A DNA stretch of 57,155 nucleotides from Frateuria defendens (GCF_001182895.1 NZ_LFQR01000033.1:1-57155); one strand, 5' to 3'; shown: positions 18,158-28,155, counted from the stretch's first letter. Numbers and translations: made by a program. Notes: generated by a model from the letters alone, not told the origin.

Positions 18158-18757
18158 ATGCGCCAGCCTTCGCCGCCCGCCGACAACCAAGCCCACGATG
18201 CCCCCGCCGATGCCCCGCAGTCGCCGTCGCGACGACAGTGGCTGGGCATGGCCGGTGCCCTCTCGCTCGGCGCCGCGCTGCTGCCGCTCGGCGCCGGGGC
18301 GTGGGCGGCGGTGCCGCCCGCCGCGCTGCCGGCGGAGCAGTTGAAGCGCTTCCACGCGCTGTCGCAGCTGCTGACCGGCCGCGAGCACCTGGACGCCGAT
18401 CTCTCCGCCCGCGTGCTCACCCTGCTCACCGAGGCGGAGCCCGCCTTCCCGCAGCAGGCCGAGGCGCTGGGCCAGGCGCTGGCCAGGGCCGGCATCGCCC
18501 ACATCAAGGACTACCCCGGCTCGCCGGTGGAACAGGACGCGACGCACAAGAAGACCGCCATGGCGATCATCAGCGCCTGGTACCTCGGCTACACCGGCAC
18601 GCCGAAGTCGGGCGTGCCCACCGACGACACCCGCTTCGTGACCTACACCGGCGCGCTGATGTTCGAGCCGACGGCCGACGCCACGGTGATCCCCACCTAC
18701 GCGCGTGGCGGCACCAACTACTGGCAGCACCCGCCGGCCCACCTCGCCGCCGACTGA
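18158..18757 (+). CDS. FAD-dependent sugar/polyol dehydrogenase small subunit, Tat-exported
   Basis: A 199-residue protein with a twin-arginine signal (SRRQWLGMAGALSLGAALL, about 30-55) and the gluconate 2-dehydrogenase subunit 3/sorbitol dehydrogenase-type domain (GIAHIKDYPGSP, ISAWYLGYTGTP, FVTYTGALMF). In relatives this gamma subunit carries the Tat signal for the cofactor-loaded catalytic subunit, which itself lacks one; the same holds here. AAGGA sits about 10 nt before the ATG. It is the first gene of a three-gene operon with the GMC flavoprotein and cytochrome c, and its export machinery (tatABC) is encoded elsewhere in this window. Confidence 0.9.
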   Translation: MRQPSPPADNQAHDAPADAPQSPSRRQWLGMAGALSLGAALLPLGAGAWAAVPPAALPAEQLKRFHALSQLLTGREHLDADLSARVLTLLTEAEPAFPQQAEALGQALARAGIAHIKDYPGSPVEQDATHKKTAMAIISAWYLGYTGTPKSGVPTDDTRFVTYTGALMFEPTADATVIPTYARGGTNYWQHPPAHLAAD

Positions 18758-18843
18758 GCCGCGCCCCGCCGTTCCGCGGCCGCCATGCGGCGGCTTCGCC
18801 ACGCCTTTTCCAAACCCCCATCGACACCAGGGGAGCCATTCCC

Positions 18844-20433
18844 ATGAGCATCCAATACGACGCCGACGTCATCGTCATCGGCTCCGGCGCGCTGGGCAGC
18901 AATGCCGCCCACGAGCTGGCCAAGGCCGGCAAGTCCGTGATCATCCTCGAGGCCGGCTCGCGCATCCCGCGCTGGAAGGTGGTCGAGAACTACCGCACCT
19001 CCTCGCGCAAGGGCAACTACAACGACCCCTATCCCAACCAGCCCTGGGCGCACACCTCCTACGACCCGGACTACCTGGAGAACACCGGCTCGTTCGACTT
19101 CCGCCCCGGCATGCTGAAGCTAGTGGGCGGCACCACCTGGCACTGGGCCGCCGCCGCCTGGCGCTACCTGCCCAACGACATGAAGCTCAAGTCGGTGTAC
19201 GGCCTGGGTCGCGACTGGCCGATCGACTACGCCACGCTGGAGCCCTGGTACCAGCGGGCCGAGGAGGCACTGGGCGTCTCCGGCAGCGACGTGGAGGACC
19301 AGAGCGGCCAGGACGGCGGCAAGACCTTTCCGCCGCGCTCCAAACCGTATCCGATGAAGCCGGATGCGGTGACCTACATGAACCAGCGCTTCGCCGAGGC
19401 GCTCGAGCCCGCCGGCTTCCACTACATCCACGAGCCGAACGCGCGCAACACGCGGCCCTACGACAGCCGCCCCGCCTGCGCCGGCAACAACAACTGCATG
19501 CCGGTGTGCCCGATCGGCGCGATGTACAGCGGCGACACCCACGCCACCCACGCCGAGCGCGCCGGCGCCAGGCTGATCCCCGAGGCCACCGCCTACAGGC
19601 TGGAAAAGGGCGCCGGCAACAAGATCGTGGCCGTGCACTACCGCACGCCCAAGGGCGAGGACGTGCGCCTCACCGCGCGCTACTTCATCGTCGCCGCGCA
19701 CGGCCTGGAGACGGCCAAGCTGCTGCTGATCTCGGAGGTCGCCAACTCCTCCGACCAGGTCGGCCGCAACCTGATGGACCACTCCGGCTCCGGCCTGGTG
19801 TTCCTCGCCAAGGAGCCGGTGTGGCCCGGCCGCGGGCAGATCCAGCAGGGTTGTTTCCTCAACTGGCGCGACGGCGAGTTCCGCAAGCGCCACTCGGCCA
19901 TCAAGCACTCGGTGGGCAATGCCGTGCCCAACGCCGACGTCACCCGCCGCCTGCTGGCGATGGGCGTGACCGGGCCCGAGCTGGACCGGCGCATCCGCCA
20001 CGACGCGGCGCGCTGGATGAGCATCTCCACCGTGTACGAAGTGCTGCCCGACCCGGGCAACCGCGTCACCCCGAGCAGCAAGAAGGACGCGCTCGGCATC
20101 CCGGGCCTGAGCGTGCACTACAACGTGGACGACTATGCCGCCGCCGGCCGCGAGGTGGCCTACGAGGACTACCGCAAGATGGTGGCGGCCTTCGGCGAGG
20201 AGGTGATCGAGGACCGCACCGGCTGGCAGAACCGCGACCACCTGATGGGCACGGTGATCATGGGCGCCGACCCGAAGGACTCGGTGGTGAACCACGAGTG
20301 CCGCAGCTACGACCACGACAACCTGTTCCTGGCGACCACCGGCGTGATCCCCGCCTCCGGCGTGATCAACCCGACCCTGACCGGCGTGGCGCTCAGCATC
20401 CGCCTCGCCGACATCATCCGCCGCGAAATCTGA
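18844..20433 (+). CDS. GMC-type FAD dehydrogenase catalytic subunit with Fe-S motif
   Basis: A 529-residue periplasmic oxidoreductase oxidising a sugar, polyol or sugar acid. The N-terminal FAD-binding GSGALGSNAAHELA, the C-terminal active-site pair His466 and Asn509, and the closing GVALSIRLADIIRRE are GMC hallmarks. Three cysteines, Cys212, Cys218 and Cys222 (ACAGNNNCMPVCPIG), reproduce the 3Fe-4S ligand pattern of the three-subunit FAD-dependent glucose dehydrogenase of Burkholderia, which passes electrons to the cytochrome subunit. There is no signal peptide, so it presumably travels with the Tat-exported small subunit. AGGGGAG precedes the ATG. The substrate is not decided by sequence. 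Confidence 0.92.
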   Translation: MSIQYDADVIVIGSGALGSNAAHELAKAGKSVIILEAGSRIPRWKVVENYRTSSRKGNYNDPYPNQPWAHTSYDPDYLENTGSFDFRPGMLKLVGGTTWHWAAAAWRYLPNDMKLKSVYGLGRDWPIDYATLEPWYQRAEEALGVSGSDVEDQSGQDGGKTFPPRSKPYPMKPDAVTYMNQRFAEALEPAGFHYIHEPNARNTRPYDSRPACAGNNNCMPVCPIGAMYSGDTHATHAERAGARLIPEATAYRLEKGAGNKIVAVHYRTPKGEDVRLTARYFIVAAHGLETAKLLLISEVANSSDQVGRNLMDHSGSGLVFLAKEPVWPGRGQIQQGCFLNWRDGEFRKRHSAIKHSVGNAVPNADVTRRLLAMGVTGPELDRRIRHDAARWMSISTVYEVLPDPGNRVTPSSKKDALGIPGLSVHYNVDDYAAAGREVAYEDYRKMVAAFGEEVIEDRTGWQNRDHLMGTVIMGADPKDSVVNHECRSYDHDNLFLATTGVIPASGVINPTLTGVALSIRLADIIRREI

Positions 20434-20443
20434 GGGAACCGCC

Positions 20444-21904
20444 ATGCGACCTGCCATTCGTCCGTCCGCCCGCATCGGCCGCTCCCTGCGCGCGCTGGCC
20501 GGCCTCGCCCTGTGCGCGGGGCTGCTGCCGGCCGCCGCCCGCGCCGACGCGCCCGCCGCCGACGCCGCGCTGATCGAGCGCGGCGCCTACCTCGCCCGCG
20601 CCGCCGACTGCGCCGCCTGCCACACCGACCCCAAGGGCGGCGCGCCCTTCGCCGGCGGCTACGCCATCGCCTCGCCGCTGGGCGACATCGTCGCCAGCAA
20701 CATCACGCCGTCGAAGACCGCCGGCATCGGCCACTGGAGCGAGCAGCAGTTCGCCCGCGCCGTGCGCGAGGGCATCGATGCGGAGGGCCATCACCTCTAC
20801 CCGGCGATGCCCTACACCGCCTACGCCGGCATCACCGACGAGGACATGCACGCGCTGTACGCCTACTTCACCCAGGGCGTGCAGCCGGTGGACACCGTGC
20901 CGCCGGCCACGCGCCTGCCCTTCCCGTTCAATCTCCGCGCCAGCATGGCGGTGTGGAACGCGCTGTACCTCAAGAACCAGCGCTTCCAGCCGGATGCCGC
21001 CGCCGGGGCGGACCTCAACCGCGGCCGCTACCTGGTGGACGTGCTGGGGCATTGCAGCGCCTGCCACAGCCCGCGCACCGCGCTGATGGCCGAGGACGGC
21101 TCGCGCTACCTCGCCGGCGGCGAAGTAGGCGGCTGGCTCGCGCCCAACCTCACGTCCGACCCGGTCAGCGGCATCGGCGGCTGGAGCAACGAGGAACTGG
21201 TCGCCTACCTCAAGACCGGTCATGTCGCCGGCAAGGCCCAGGCCGCCGGCCCCATGGCCGAAGCCATCGGCCACAGCCTGCGCCACCTGAGCGACGCCGA
21301 CCTCGGCGCCATCGCCGCCTACCTCAAGACGGTGAAGCCGCTGCGCGACGGCGCCGACCGGCAGCCCGCCTACGCCCTCGCCGGCAGCGCCACGCCCACG
21401 CCGCTGACGGTCTCCGAGCCGCTGCCCGCCAAGGACAGCAACAGCGACCCGAACGCGCTGGCCGACACCCGCAGCACCGATGGCGCCCTGCTCTACAACG
21501 GCGCCTGCGCGAGCTGCCACCAGCTCGGCGGCCAGGGCACCGCAGACCGCTTCTACCCCTCGCTCAACCACAACACCGCGGTGGGCGCCAGCCGGCCGAA
21601 CAACCTGGTGATGGCGATCCTCGAAGGCGTGCACCGCGAGGGCGCCGACGGCGAGGTGCTGATGCCGGGCTTCGCCCACGACCTCGACGACACCCAGGTC
21701 GCCGCCGTGGCCACCTACGTGAGCCGCCAGTTCGGCGACCCCAAGGCCACGGTGACGGCCGCGCAGGTCGCCACCCTGCGCCACGGCGGCCCCGCGCCGC
21801 GCCTGCTCACGCTAATGCCCTGGCTGATCGGGCTGGCGGCGATCGTGGTGCTGGCGGTGCTCGCCCTGGTGCTACGCGGCCTGCGGCGCAAGCGGCGGCG
21901 CTGA
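20444..21904 (+). CDS. membrane-anchored triheme cytochrome c, dehydrogenase electron-transfer subunit
   Basis: A 486-residue protein with a Sec signal (about 1-35, ending AARA), three c-type heme motifs (CAACH at 56-60, CSACH at 204-208, CASCH at 355-359) and a C-terminal membrane anchor (about 455-478) ending in a basic tail RRKRRR. It matches the beta subunit of FAD-linked alcohol, gluconate and glucose dehydrogenases and should relay electrons from the flavoprotein to the quinone pool or another cytochrome. It begins 10 bases after the GMC stop and is the last gene of the operon. Confidence 0.94.
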   Translation: MRPAIRPSARIGRSLRALAGLALCAGLLPAAARADAPAADAALIERGAYLARAADCAACHTDPKGGAPFAGGYAIASPLGDIVASNITPSKTAGIGHWSEQQFARAVREGIDAEGHHLYPAMPYTAYAGITDEDMHALYAYFTQGVQPVDTVPPATRLPFPFNLRASMAVWNALYLKNQRFQPDAAAGADLNRGRYLVDVLGHCSACHSPRTALMAEDGSRYLAGGEVGGWLAPNLTSDPVSGIGGWSNEELVAYLKTGHVAGKAQAAGPMAEAIGHSLRHLSDADLGAIAAYLKTVKPLRDGADRQPAYALAGSATPTPLTVSEPLPAKDSNSDPNALADTRSTDGALLYNGACASCHQLGGQGTADRFYPSLNHNTAVGASRPNNLVMAILEGVHREGADGEVLMPGFAHDLDDTQVAAVATYVSRQFGDPKATVTAAQVATLRHGGPAPRLLTLMPWLIGLAAIVVLAVLALVLRGLRRKRRR

Positions 21905-22040
21905 GTCCCGCCTCGCCCGCGCCGGGTCGCCTTGGCGACGCGGCGCGGGACGAGGCCGGCGGGCGCGCCCTAACCTTCGGCAGGTGCCGCGCCCGGCACG
22001 GCATGCAACCCTATGGGTTTGTGCCACAGGGAATCCCGCC

Positions 22041-23801
22041 ATGATGCTCCACCCACGCCTTCTCGCCCTCGGGCTCAGCGCCCTGCTCGGCACCGGCCAT
22101 GCCCTGGCCGCGGAGGCGCTGGCCGCGCCGGACCCCGCGCAGCCGCCGCTCACCGCGCAAACCCAGCGCTCCGGCGGCGTGATGCCGGCCGAGCAGCGGG
22201 GCGTCCACTTCGACCACGCCGAGCTGCATTTCGCCGTGGACCCCGCGCAGCAGCGCCTCGACGCCACCGCCCGCCTCACGTTCACCGCCAGCGCCCCCAC
22301 CGACCGGCTGCTGCTCGACCTCGACCCGCACTTCGCCATCGCCGCAATCAGCGTGGACGGCAAGCCGCTGGCCGCCGGCGCCTGGAGCAACCCGGAAGGG
22401 CGCCTGGCGATCACCCTGCCCGCGCCGCTCGCCGCGGGCGGCAAGGTGGCCGTGGAGATCCGCTACGGCGGCAAGCCACACGTGGCCAAGCGCGCGCCGT
22501 GGGACGGCGGCTTCGTATGGGCGCACACCGACGACGGCCAGCCGTGGGTGGCCTCGGCGGTGGAAGGCGAAGGCTGCGACCTGTTCTGGCCGTGCATCGA
22601 CCACCCGCAGGGCAAGCCCGACCTGGTCGACACCTACATCACCGTGCCCAGGCACCTCGCCGCGCCGGGCAACGGCGTGCTGGTCGACATCACCGAAGAA
22701 GGCGAGCGCCACACCTACCACTGGCGCGCCAAACACCCGACCACCTACGCCATCTCGCTCAACGTCGGCCCGTTCGAGCTGCTCAAGGGCGACTACAGGA
22801 GCCGCTACGGCAACACCATCCCGATGCAGTTCTGGTACCTGCGCGGGCACGAGGCGCAGGCCAAGCGGCTGTTCGCCGAGTTCCCGCGCATGCTGGACTT
22901 CTTCGAGCAGGAGATCGGCCCCTACCCGTTCGGCGACGAGAAGATGGGCGTGGTGGAGACGCCGCACCTGGGCATGGAGCACCAGACCCTCAACGCCTAC
23001 GGCAACGGCTACAAGGCCGGCCCCTACGGCTTCGACTGGCTGCTGCAGCACGAATTCGCCCACGAGTGGTTCGGCAACCAGGTGACCAACGCCGACTGGG
23101 ACGACATGTGGCTGCACGAGGGCTTCGGCACCTACATGCAGCCGCTGTACGGCCAGTACCTGTACGGCGACATGCCCTACTTCGCCATGCTGCACGACGA
23201 GCGGCTGATGGTGAAGAACGCCTTCCCCATCGTCTCCGGCCGCAGCCAGCTCGAGCACGAGGTGTACGACGCCGACCGCGGCCCGGCCAACGACATCTAC
23301 TACAAGGGCTCGCTGATGCTGCACACGCTGCGGCAGCTGATCGGCGACGAGGCGTTCTTCGAGAGCACCCGCCGCCTGGTCTACGGCCGGCCCGACCCCA
23401 GGCCCGGCAACTTCGCGCCGCACTACGCCACCACCCGCGACTACATCGCCATCGTGAACCGGGTGACCGGCCGCGACCTCGGCTGGTTCTTCGACGTGTA
23501 CCTCCACGAGAAGGCCCTGCCCGAGCTGGTCGAGCAACGCGAGGGCGACACCCTGCGCCTGCGCTGGAAAGTGCCGCACGACAAGCCGTTCCCGATGCCG
23601 GTGGAAGTGCAGGTGGGCTACGCCCTACGCACCGTACCGATGGAGCACGGCGAGGCCACGCTGCATGTACCGGCGGGCGAGCTGGTGATCGTCGACCCGC
23701 ACTCCAAGCTGTTGCGCGCGCTGCCGCACGTGGAGGCCTACCAGGCCTGGAAGCAGGAGCAGGCGGCGAAGCAGGCGAAGGCGGAAGGCAAGGGCAAGTA
23801 G
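22041..23801 (+). CDS. M1-family metallopeptidase (aminopeptidase), exported
   Basis: A 586-residue zinc peptidase. A signal peptide (about 1-23) is followed by an N-terminal beta domain (about 50-230) and a catalytic domain with GMEHQTLNAYG in the exopeptidase-motif position. The zinc ligands form HExxH at 337-341 (HEFAHEW), with the third ligand Glu360 in LHEGF at the expected 18-residue spacing. It lacks the long C-terminal domain of PepN, as is usual for this shorter family. The ATG at 22041 (another follows directly) is preceded by AGGGA. It is likely monocistronic. Confidence 0.92.
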   Translation: MMLHPRLLALGLSALLGTGHALAAEALAAPDPAQPPLTAQTQRSGGVMPAEQRGVHFDHAELHFAVDPAQQRLDATARLTFTASAPTDRLLLDLDPHFAIAAISVDGKPLAAGAWSNPEGRLAITLPAPLAAGGKVAVEIRYGGKPHVAKRAPWDGGFVWAHTDDGQPWVASAVEGEGCDLFWPCIDHPQGKPDLVDTYITVPRHLAAPGNGVLVDITEEGERHTYHWRAKHPTTYAISLNVGPFELLKGDYRSRYGNTIPMQFWYLRGHEAQAKRLFAEFPRMLDFFEQEIGPYPFGDEKMGVVETPHLGMEHQTLNAYGNGYKAGPYGFDWLLQHEFAHEWFGNQVTNADWDDMWLHEGFGTYMQPLYGQYLYGDMPYFAMLHDERLMVKNAFPIVSGRSQLEHEVYDADRGPANDIYYKGSLMLHTLRQLIGDEAFFESTRRLVYGRPDPRPGNFAPHYATTRDYIAIVNRVTGRDLGWFFDVYLHEKALPELVEQREGDTLRLRWKVPHDKPFPMPVEVQVGYALRTVPMEHGEATLHVPAGELVIVDPHSKLLRALPHVEAYQAWKQEQAAKQAKAEGKGK

Positions 23802-23816
23802 GCGACCGCACCATCC

Positions 23817-24100
23817 CCTCTCCCCGGCGGACCTGATTGGCGTCGAATCTCAGCGATGGCCTGTGCACGTGGCAGAGGCTGTCGACGCGGCGACGTGAAG
23901 CCCCGCTCCCGTCGGGAGAGGGGTATGGGGTGAGGGTTCGGGGCGGAGGAGCGCGGGGCTGTGCTCCGCCCGCACCCTCATCCGCCTGCCGGCACCTTCT
24001 CCCGAGGGGAGAAGGATTCGGCTTGGGGAAGTGAGGCCATGGCAAGGCGCTCGCAAAGACCCGCTGAGATTCGACGCTGATCAGGGCCGGCGGGGAGAGG
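23817..24100. repeat. inverted-repeat-bounded intergenic element
   Basis: About 39-base inverted repeats (23817-23855 and 24062-24100) share a perfect 16-base core GCGTCGAATCTCAGCG and start with CCTCTCCCC. They enclose about 200 bases containing further hairpins (CCTTCTCCC/GGGAGAAGG at 23995-24015 and a CTCCC-GTC-GGGAG stem near 23908). There is no open frame of note. It resembles a MITE-like or BIME-like element, related to copies near 29.9 and 36.3 kb. Confidence 0.7.
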
Positions 24101-24102
24101 CG

Positions 24103-24138
24103 CAAAAGCGAACGCCCTCTTCGAGGAGAGGGCGTTCG
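24103..24138 (-). terminator. intrinsic terminator after prc
   Basis: Two 11-base arms (CGAACGCCCTC and its complement, 24109-24119 and 24128-24138). On the minus strand the stem is followed by CTTTTG. It lies about 70 bases beyond the prc stop. Confidence 0.7.
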
Positions 24139-24206
24139 TGGCGAAGCGTTCGGTTGCGAACGTTCGCAGGTCTTGCAAAGCGCTCGGGAAACCGCAGAGC
24201 GTCGCT

Positions 24207-26459
24207 TCAATGCCCCGCCGGCGCCGCGGCCTTCTCCGCCGCCACCGCCGCGGTGGTCTCGGAGAACTTGCCGCCATAGGGCAGCACCTCGGCGGCGAGC
24301 TTGGGGTCCGCCTTGATCAGGCCGATGGCGTCGAACAGGATGTGCGCGGTCTCCTGCAGCTGCGGGTCGCGGGCGTTCTTGGCGTCCTTCTCCTGCTTGA
24401 GTTCGTCCTTGAGGCTGCGCTCGTTCGCGTTGAGGCCGTCGTCCAGTTGGGCGTCGTTGTCGTCGCCGTCGCCGTTGGTGCCGTCGATGGCCTTGTGGCG
24501 GGCGCGGAACTCGGCCTGCAGTGCGTCCAGCTGCTTGCGCTCGGCCTGGCGCTGGGCGAGGTTGAGCGAGATCGAGGTCTTGTCGCGCATGGTGCGGTAC
24601 TGGGCCAGTTCGTCCAGCATCAGCTTCCAGCCCGGCGCGGTGGCCACGCGGGCCTCATGGCGGGTCTCCAGCTGCGGCAGGTAGGCCTTGAGGTTGGCCA
24701 CCGGCTGGTACTGCGCCGGCGCGATCTGCGTCCACGGCAGCGCGTTGTCGTAGCTGGATTCGCCGAAGTCCTTCTCGTCGCCGTTCTTGGGGAAGCCGAT
24801 GTCCGGCGTCACGCCCTTCATCTGGGTGGAGCCGCCGTTGATGCGGAAGAACTCGGCGATGGTCATCTTCAGCTCGCCCAGCTGCGGCTTCTCGCCGTCG
24901 CCGCCCTGGGCGAAGCGGTCGAGGTCGACCAGGTTCTGCACGGTGCCCTTGCCGAAGGTGGGCGTACCGACGATCAGGCCACGGCCGTAGTCCTGGATCG
25001 CGGCGGAAAAGATCTCCGAGGCCGAGGCCGAGCCGCGGTTGACCAGCACCGCCATCGGGCCGCTCCAGGCCAGGCCGGCCTCGTCGTCGCCCTGCACCTC
25101 GACCTGGCCGCGCGAGTCGCGCACCTGCACCACCGGGCCCTGGTCGATGAACAGGCCGGTGAGTTCGTTGGCCTCGGCCAGCGAGCCGCCGCCATTGTTG
25201 CGCAGGTCCATCACCACGCCTTCCACGCCCTCGCCCTTGAGCTCGCCGAGCAGCTTGGCGACGTCGCGGGTGGCGCTCTTGAAGTCCTTGTCGCCCTCGC
25301 GGCGGGCGCCGAAGTCGGAGTAGAAGGTGGGCAGCTCGATCACGCCGATCTTGCGGGTGACGCCGGCGTCGTTGATCTGGATGACCTTCTTCTTGGCCGC
25401 CTGCTCCTCCACGCTGACCTTCTTGCGCACCAGCGAGACCTGCTCGTGCTTGCCGTCCAGGCCCGCCTCGGCGGGCAGGATCTCCAGCCGCACGGTGGTG
25501 TCCTTGTTGCCGCGGATCTTGCTGACCACGTCGTCCAGGCGCCAGCCGATCACGTCCACCATCGGGCCGTCGGCGCCCTGGCCGATCGCCACGATGCGGT
25601 CGCCCACGTGCACCTTGCCGGACTTGGCCGCCGGGCCGCCCGGCACGATCTCGCGGATCTGGGTGTATTCCTCGCGCGCCTGCAACACCGCGCCGATGCC
25701 CTCCAGCGAGAGCTTCATGGCGATGTCGAAGTTCTCCGCCGTGCGCGGGCCGAGGTAGTCGGTGTGCGGGTCGGTGGATTCGGCGTAGGCGTTCATGAAG
25801 GACTGGAACGCATCCTCGCCGTCCAGCTGGCGCACGCGCTCGATGTAGCCGGCATAGCGCTTGTCCAGCGTCTTGCGGATCTCATCGTCGCTCTTGCCGG
25901 CGAGCTTCAGGCGCAGCCAGTCGTTCTTGGTGCGCTTGCGCCACAGGTCGTCCAGCGCCGCCTGGTCCTTCGGCCAGTCGGCGTGCTTGCGGTCGAAGCC
26001 GTAGCTCTCCTCCTTGGACAGGTCGAAGCCCTGCTTGAGCAGCACGCGGGCATAGCTCATGCGGTCGATCGCGCGCTGCACGTAGAGGTTGAACACCGAG
26101 AACGGCCCGGAGAGGTCCTTGTTCCAGATCGCATCGTCGAACTGCGTCTTCAGCGGCGCGAACTTGGCCATGTCGGCCTGGGTGAAGAACACCTTCTCGC
26201 CGTCGAGCGCATCGAAGTAGGCCTTGTAGATCCTGGCCGACATGGCGTCGTCGAGCGGCTTGGCGTCATAGTGGAAGCGGGTGAGGAAGCGCGCCGACAG
26301 CTGCGCCGCGTCCAGCTGGTTGGGCTGCGGCTTGAGCGGCAGGCTGGAGGCCTTGCGCGGCGAACCGTCGGCGGCGGGCGCGGCCGGCGCGGCGGTCTGC
26401 GCGTGCGCCGAGGTCAGCGACAGGGCGAGCAGCAGGGCGAAGGTGGTGCGCAGGGTCAT
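24207..26459 (-). CDS. prc: carboxy-terminal processing protease Prc/Tsp
   Basis: A 750-residue periplasmic S41 protease that trims or degrades proteins from their C-termini. A signal peptide (1-20, ending SAHA) precedes a large N-terminal domain (about 45-240), a PDZ domain (about 240-325), the catalytic core with Ser479 (NRGSASASEIF) and Lys504 (PTFGKGTVQ), and a Prc-specific C-terminal domain (about 560-750), which distinguishes it from the shorter S41 protein at 47.1 kb. The ATG at 26459 is used because it starts the signal peptide. The lipA stop lies just 14 bases upstream, so it probably shares a transcript with the lip genes. Confidence 0.94.
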   Translation of the reverse strand: MTLRTTFALLLALSLTSAHAQTAAPAAPAADGSPRKASSLPLKPQPNQLDAAQLSARFLTRFHYDAKPLDDAMSARIYKAYFDALDGEKVFFTQADMAKFAPLKTQFDDAIWNKDLSGPFSVFNLYVQRAIDRMSYARVLLKQGFDLSKEESYGFDRKHADWPKDQAALDDLWRKRTKNDWLRLKLAGKSDDEIRKTLDKRYAGYIERVRQLDGEDAFQSFMNAYAESTDPHTDYLGPRTAENFDIAMKLSLEGIGAVLQAREEYTQIREIVPGGPAAKSGKVHVGDRIVAIGQGADGPMVDVIGWRLDDVVSKIRGNKDTTVRLEILPAEAGLDGKHEQVSLVRKKVSVEEQAAKKKVIQINDAGVTRKIGVIELPTFYSDFGARREGDKDFKSATRDVAKLLGELKGEGVEGVVMDLRNNGGGSLAEANELTGLFIDQGPVVQVRDSRGQVEVQGDDEAGLAWSGPMAVLVNRGSASASEIFSAAIQDYGRGLIVGTPTFGKGTVQNLVDLDRFAQGGDGEKPQLGELKMTIAEFFRINGGSTQMKGVTPDIGFPKNGDEKDFGESSYDNALPWTQIAPAQYQPVANLKAYLPQLETRHEARVATAPGWKLMLDELAQYRTMRDKTSISLNLAQRQAERKQLDALQAEFRARHKAIDGTNGDGDDNDAQLDDGLNANERSLKDELKQEKDAKNARDPQLQETAHILFDAIGLIKADPKLAAEVLPYGGKFSETTAAVAAEKAAAPAGH

Positions 26460-26473
26460 GGAATCTCTCAAGG

Positions 26474-27478
26474 CTACTCGGTGACGCCGGCTGCATGGGC
26501 CTGCAGGTCGGCATGGTAGGAGGACCGCACCAGCGGCCCCGAGGCGACATGGGAAAAGCCCATCGCTTCGCCGGCTTCGCGCAAGGCGTCGAATTCGTCC
26601 GGCGTCCAGTAGCGCACCACCGGATGGTGGTGCGGCGTGGGCTGCAGGTACTGGCCGATGGTGACCATGTCCACGTCATGGGCGCGTAGATCGCGCAGGG
26701 TTTCGAGCACCTGGCTCATCGTCTCGCCCAGGCCCAGCATGATGCCGGACTTGGTCGGCACCTCCGGGTGCTGCGCCTTGAAGCGCTTGAGCAGGTCCAG
26801 CGACCACTGGTAGTCCGCGCCCGGGCGCACCTCGCGGTAGAGGTGCGGCACGGTTTCCAGGTTGTGGTTGAAGACGTCCGGCGGGAAGTCGCGCAGCACC
26901 TCCAGCGCCCGCTCCATGCGGCCCTTGCCGCGGAAGTCGGGGGTGAGGATCTCGATGCGGATGTCGGGGCTGGCGTGGCGCACCGCGCGGATGCAGGCGG
27001 CGAAATGCTCGGCGCCGCCGTCGCGCAGGTCGTCGCGGTCCACCGAGGTGATCACCACGTACTTCAGGTGCATGTCGTGGATGGTCTCGGCCAGGCGCGC
27101 GGGCTCGAGCGGGTCGGGCGGCGCCGGGCGGCCGTGGGCCACGTCGCAGAACGAGCAGCGGCGGGTGCACACCTCGCCGAGGATCATGAAGGTGGCGGTG
27201 CCCTTGGAGAAGCACTCGTGGATGTTCGGGCAGGAGGCCTCCTCGCACACCGTCACCAGCGCGTTCTCGCGCAGGCGGGCCTTCAACTGCTGCACGGCGT
27301 TGCCCTGCGGCAGGCGCACGCGGATCCAGCTCGGCTTGCGCAGGGTCGGCACGGCGGCGTCGAAGCCCGCGCGGTTCAGCGCGATCTTGTCGTTGCCCAG
27401 CTGCTTCTCGACCGCCGGGGTGCCGGCGACGACGCTGATCGGAATGGCCTTCGTGGGGGAGGCGGAGGGATTGCTCAT
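26474..27478 (-). CDS. lipA: lipoyl synthase
   Basis: A 334-residue radical-SAM enzyme inserting two sulfurs into protein-bound octanoyl groups. The auxiliary (sacrificial) cluster cysteines are Cys78, Cys83 and Cys89 ([12 protein letters not shown]); the SAM cluster is Cys104, Cys108 and Cys111 (CTRRCSFC). The C-terminal VRSSYHA carries the conserved Arg-Ser-Ser-Tyr. It is located after lipB in the classic dacC-ybeD-lipB-lipA order, 8 bases downstream of lipB. Confidence 0.98.
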   Translation of the reverse strand: MSNPSASPTKAIPISVVAGTPAVEKQLGNDKIALNRAGFDAAVPTLRKPSWIRVRLPQGNAVQQLKARLRENALVTVCEEASCPNIHECFSKGTATFMILGEVCTRRCSFCDVAHGRPAPPDPLEPARLAETIHDMHLKYVVITSVDRDDLRDGGAEHFAACIRAVRHASPDIRIEILTPDFRGKGRMERALEVLRDFPPDVFNHNLETVPHLYREVRPGADYQWSLDLLKRFKAQHPEVPTKSGIMLGLGETMSQVLETLRDLRAHDVDMVTIGQYLQPTPHHHPVVRYWTPDEFDALREAGEAMGFSHVASGPLVRSSYHADLQAHAAGVTE

Positions 27479-27486
27479 GCTTAGGC

Positions 27487-28155
27487 CTAGACCGCCGCGC
27501 GCGCGGGGAGTTCAGGGAGGACGGGAGCGGCCGGCTCGGCGTCGAAGCCGAACTGGCGGCAAAACTCGGCCACCAGCGCATCCTCGACGTCCGCCAGTCG
27601 CGACGGACCGCCCAAGTCTAGCACCTGCGTGACCGCCAACCCCTTGTAGCCGCAGGGATTGATGCGGTGGAACGGTTCGAGGTCCATGGCCACGTTGAAG
27701 GCCAGCCCGTGGAAGCTGCAACCGCGCCGCACGCGCAGGCCCAGCGCCGCCACCTTGGCCCCGCCCACGTACACGCCCGGCGCGCCCTCGACCCGCTCGG
27801 CGCCGATGTTCCAGTGTCCGAGCGTGTCGATGATGGCCTGCTCGATCTTGTTCACCAGCTCGCGCACGCCCACGCCGGCGCGGCGCAGGTCGATCAGCGG
27901 GTAGCCCACGACCTGCCCGGGGCCGTGGTAGGTCACCTGGCCGCCGCGATCCACCGGGATCACCGGGATCTCGCCCGGCGCCAGCACGTGCTCCATCTTG
28001 CCGGCCTGGCCGAGGGTGAACACCGGGTCGTGCTCGAGCAGCCACAGCTCGTCCACGGTGTCGGGGCCGCGCGCGTCGGTAAAGGCGCGCATCGCCTGCC
28101 AGGTCGCCGCGTAGGGCTGCCGGCCGAGGCGGCGGATCTTGAGCGGGAGGGACAT
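27487..28155 (-). CDS. lipB: octanoyl-[acyl carrier protein]:protein N-octanoyltransferase
   Basis: A 222-residue enzyme transferring octanoate from ACP to lipoyl domains. The active-site Cys168 ([11 protein letters not shown]) and Lys134 (GGAKVAALG), plus the [12 protein letters not shown] motif, are present. Length is typical. It works directly upstream of LipA in lipoate assembly. Confidence 0.97.
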   Translation of the reverse strand: MSLPLKIRRLGRQPYAATWQAMRAFTDARGPDTVDELWLLEHDPVFTLGQAGKMEHVLAPGEIPVIPVDRGGQVTYHGPGQVVGYPLIDLRRAGVGVRELVNKIEQAIIDTLGHWNIGAERVEGAPGVYVGGAKVAALGLRVRRGCSFHGLAFNVAMDLEPFHRINPCGYKGLAVTQVLDLGGPSRLADVEDALVAEFCRQFGFDAEPAAPVLPELPARAAV

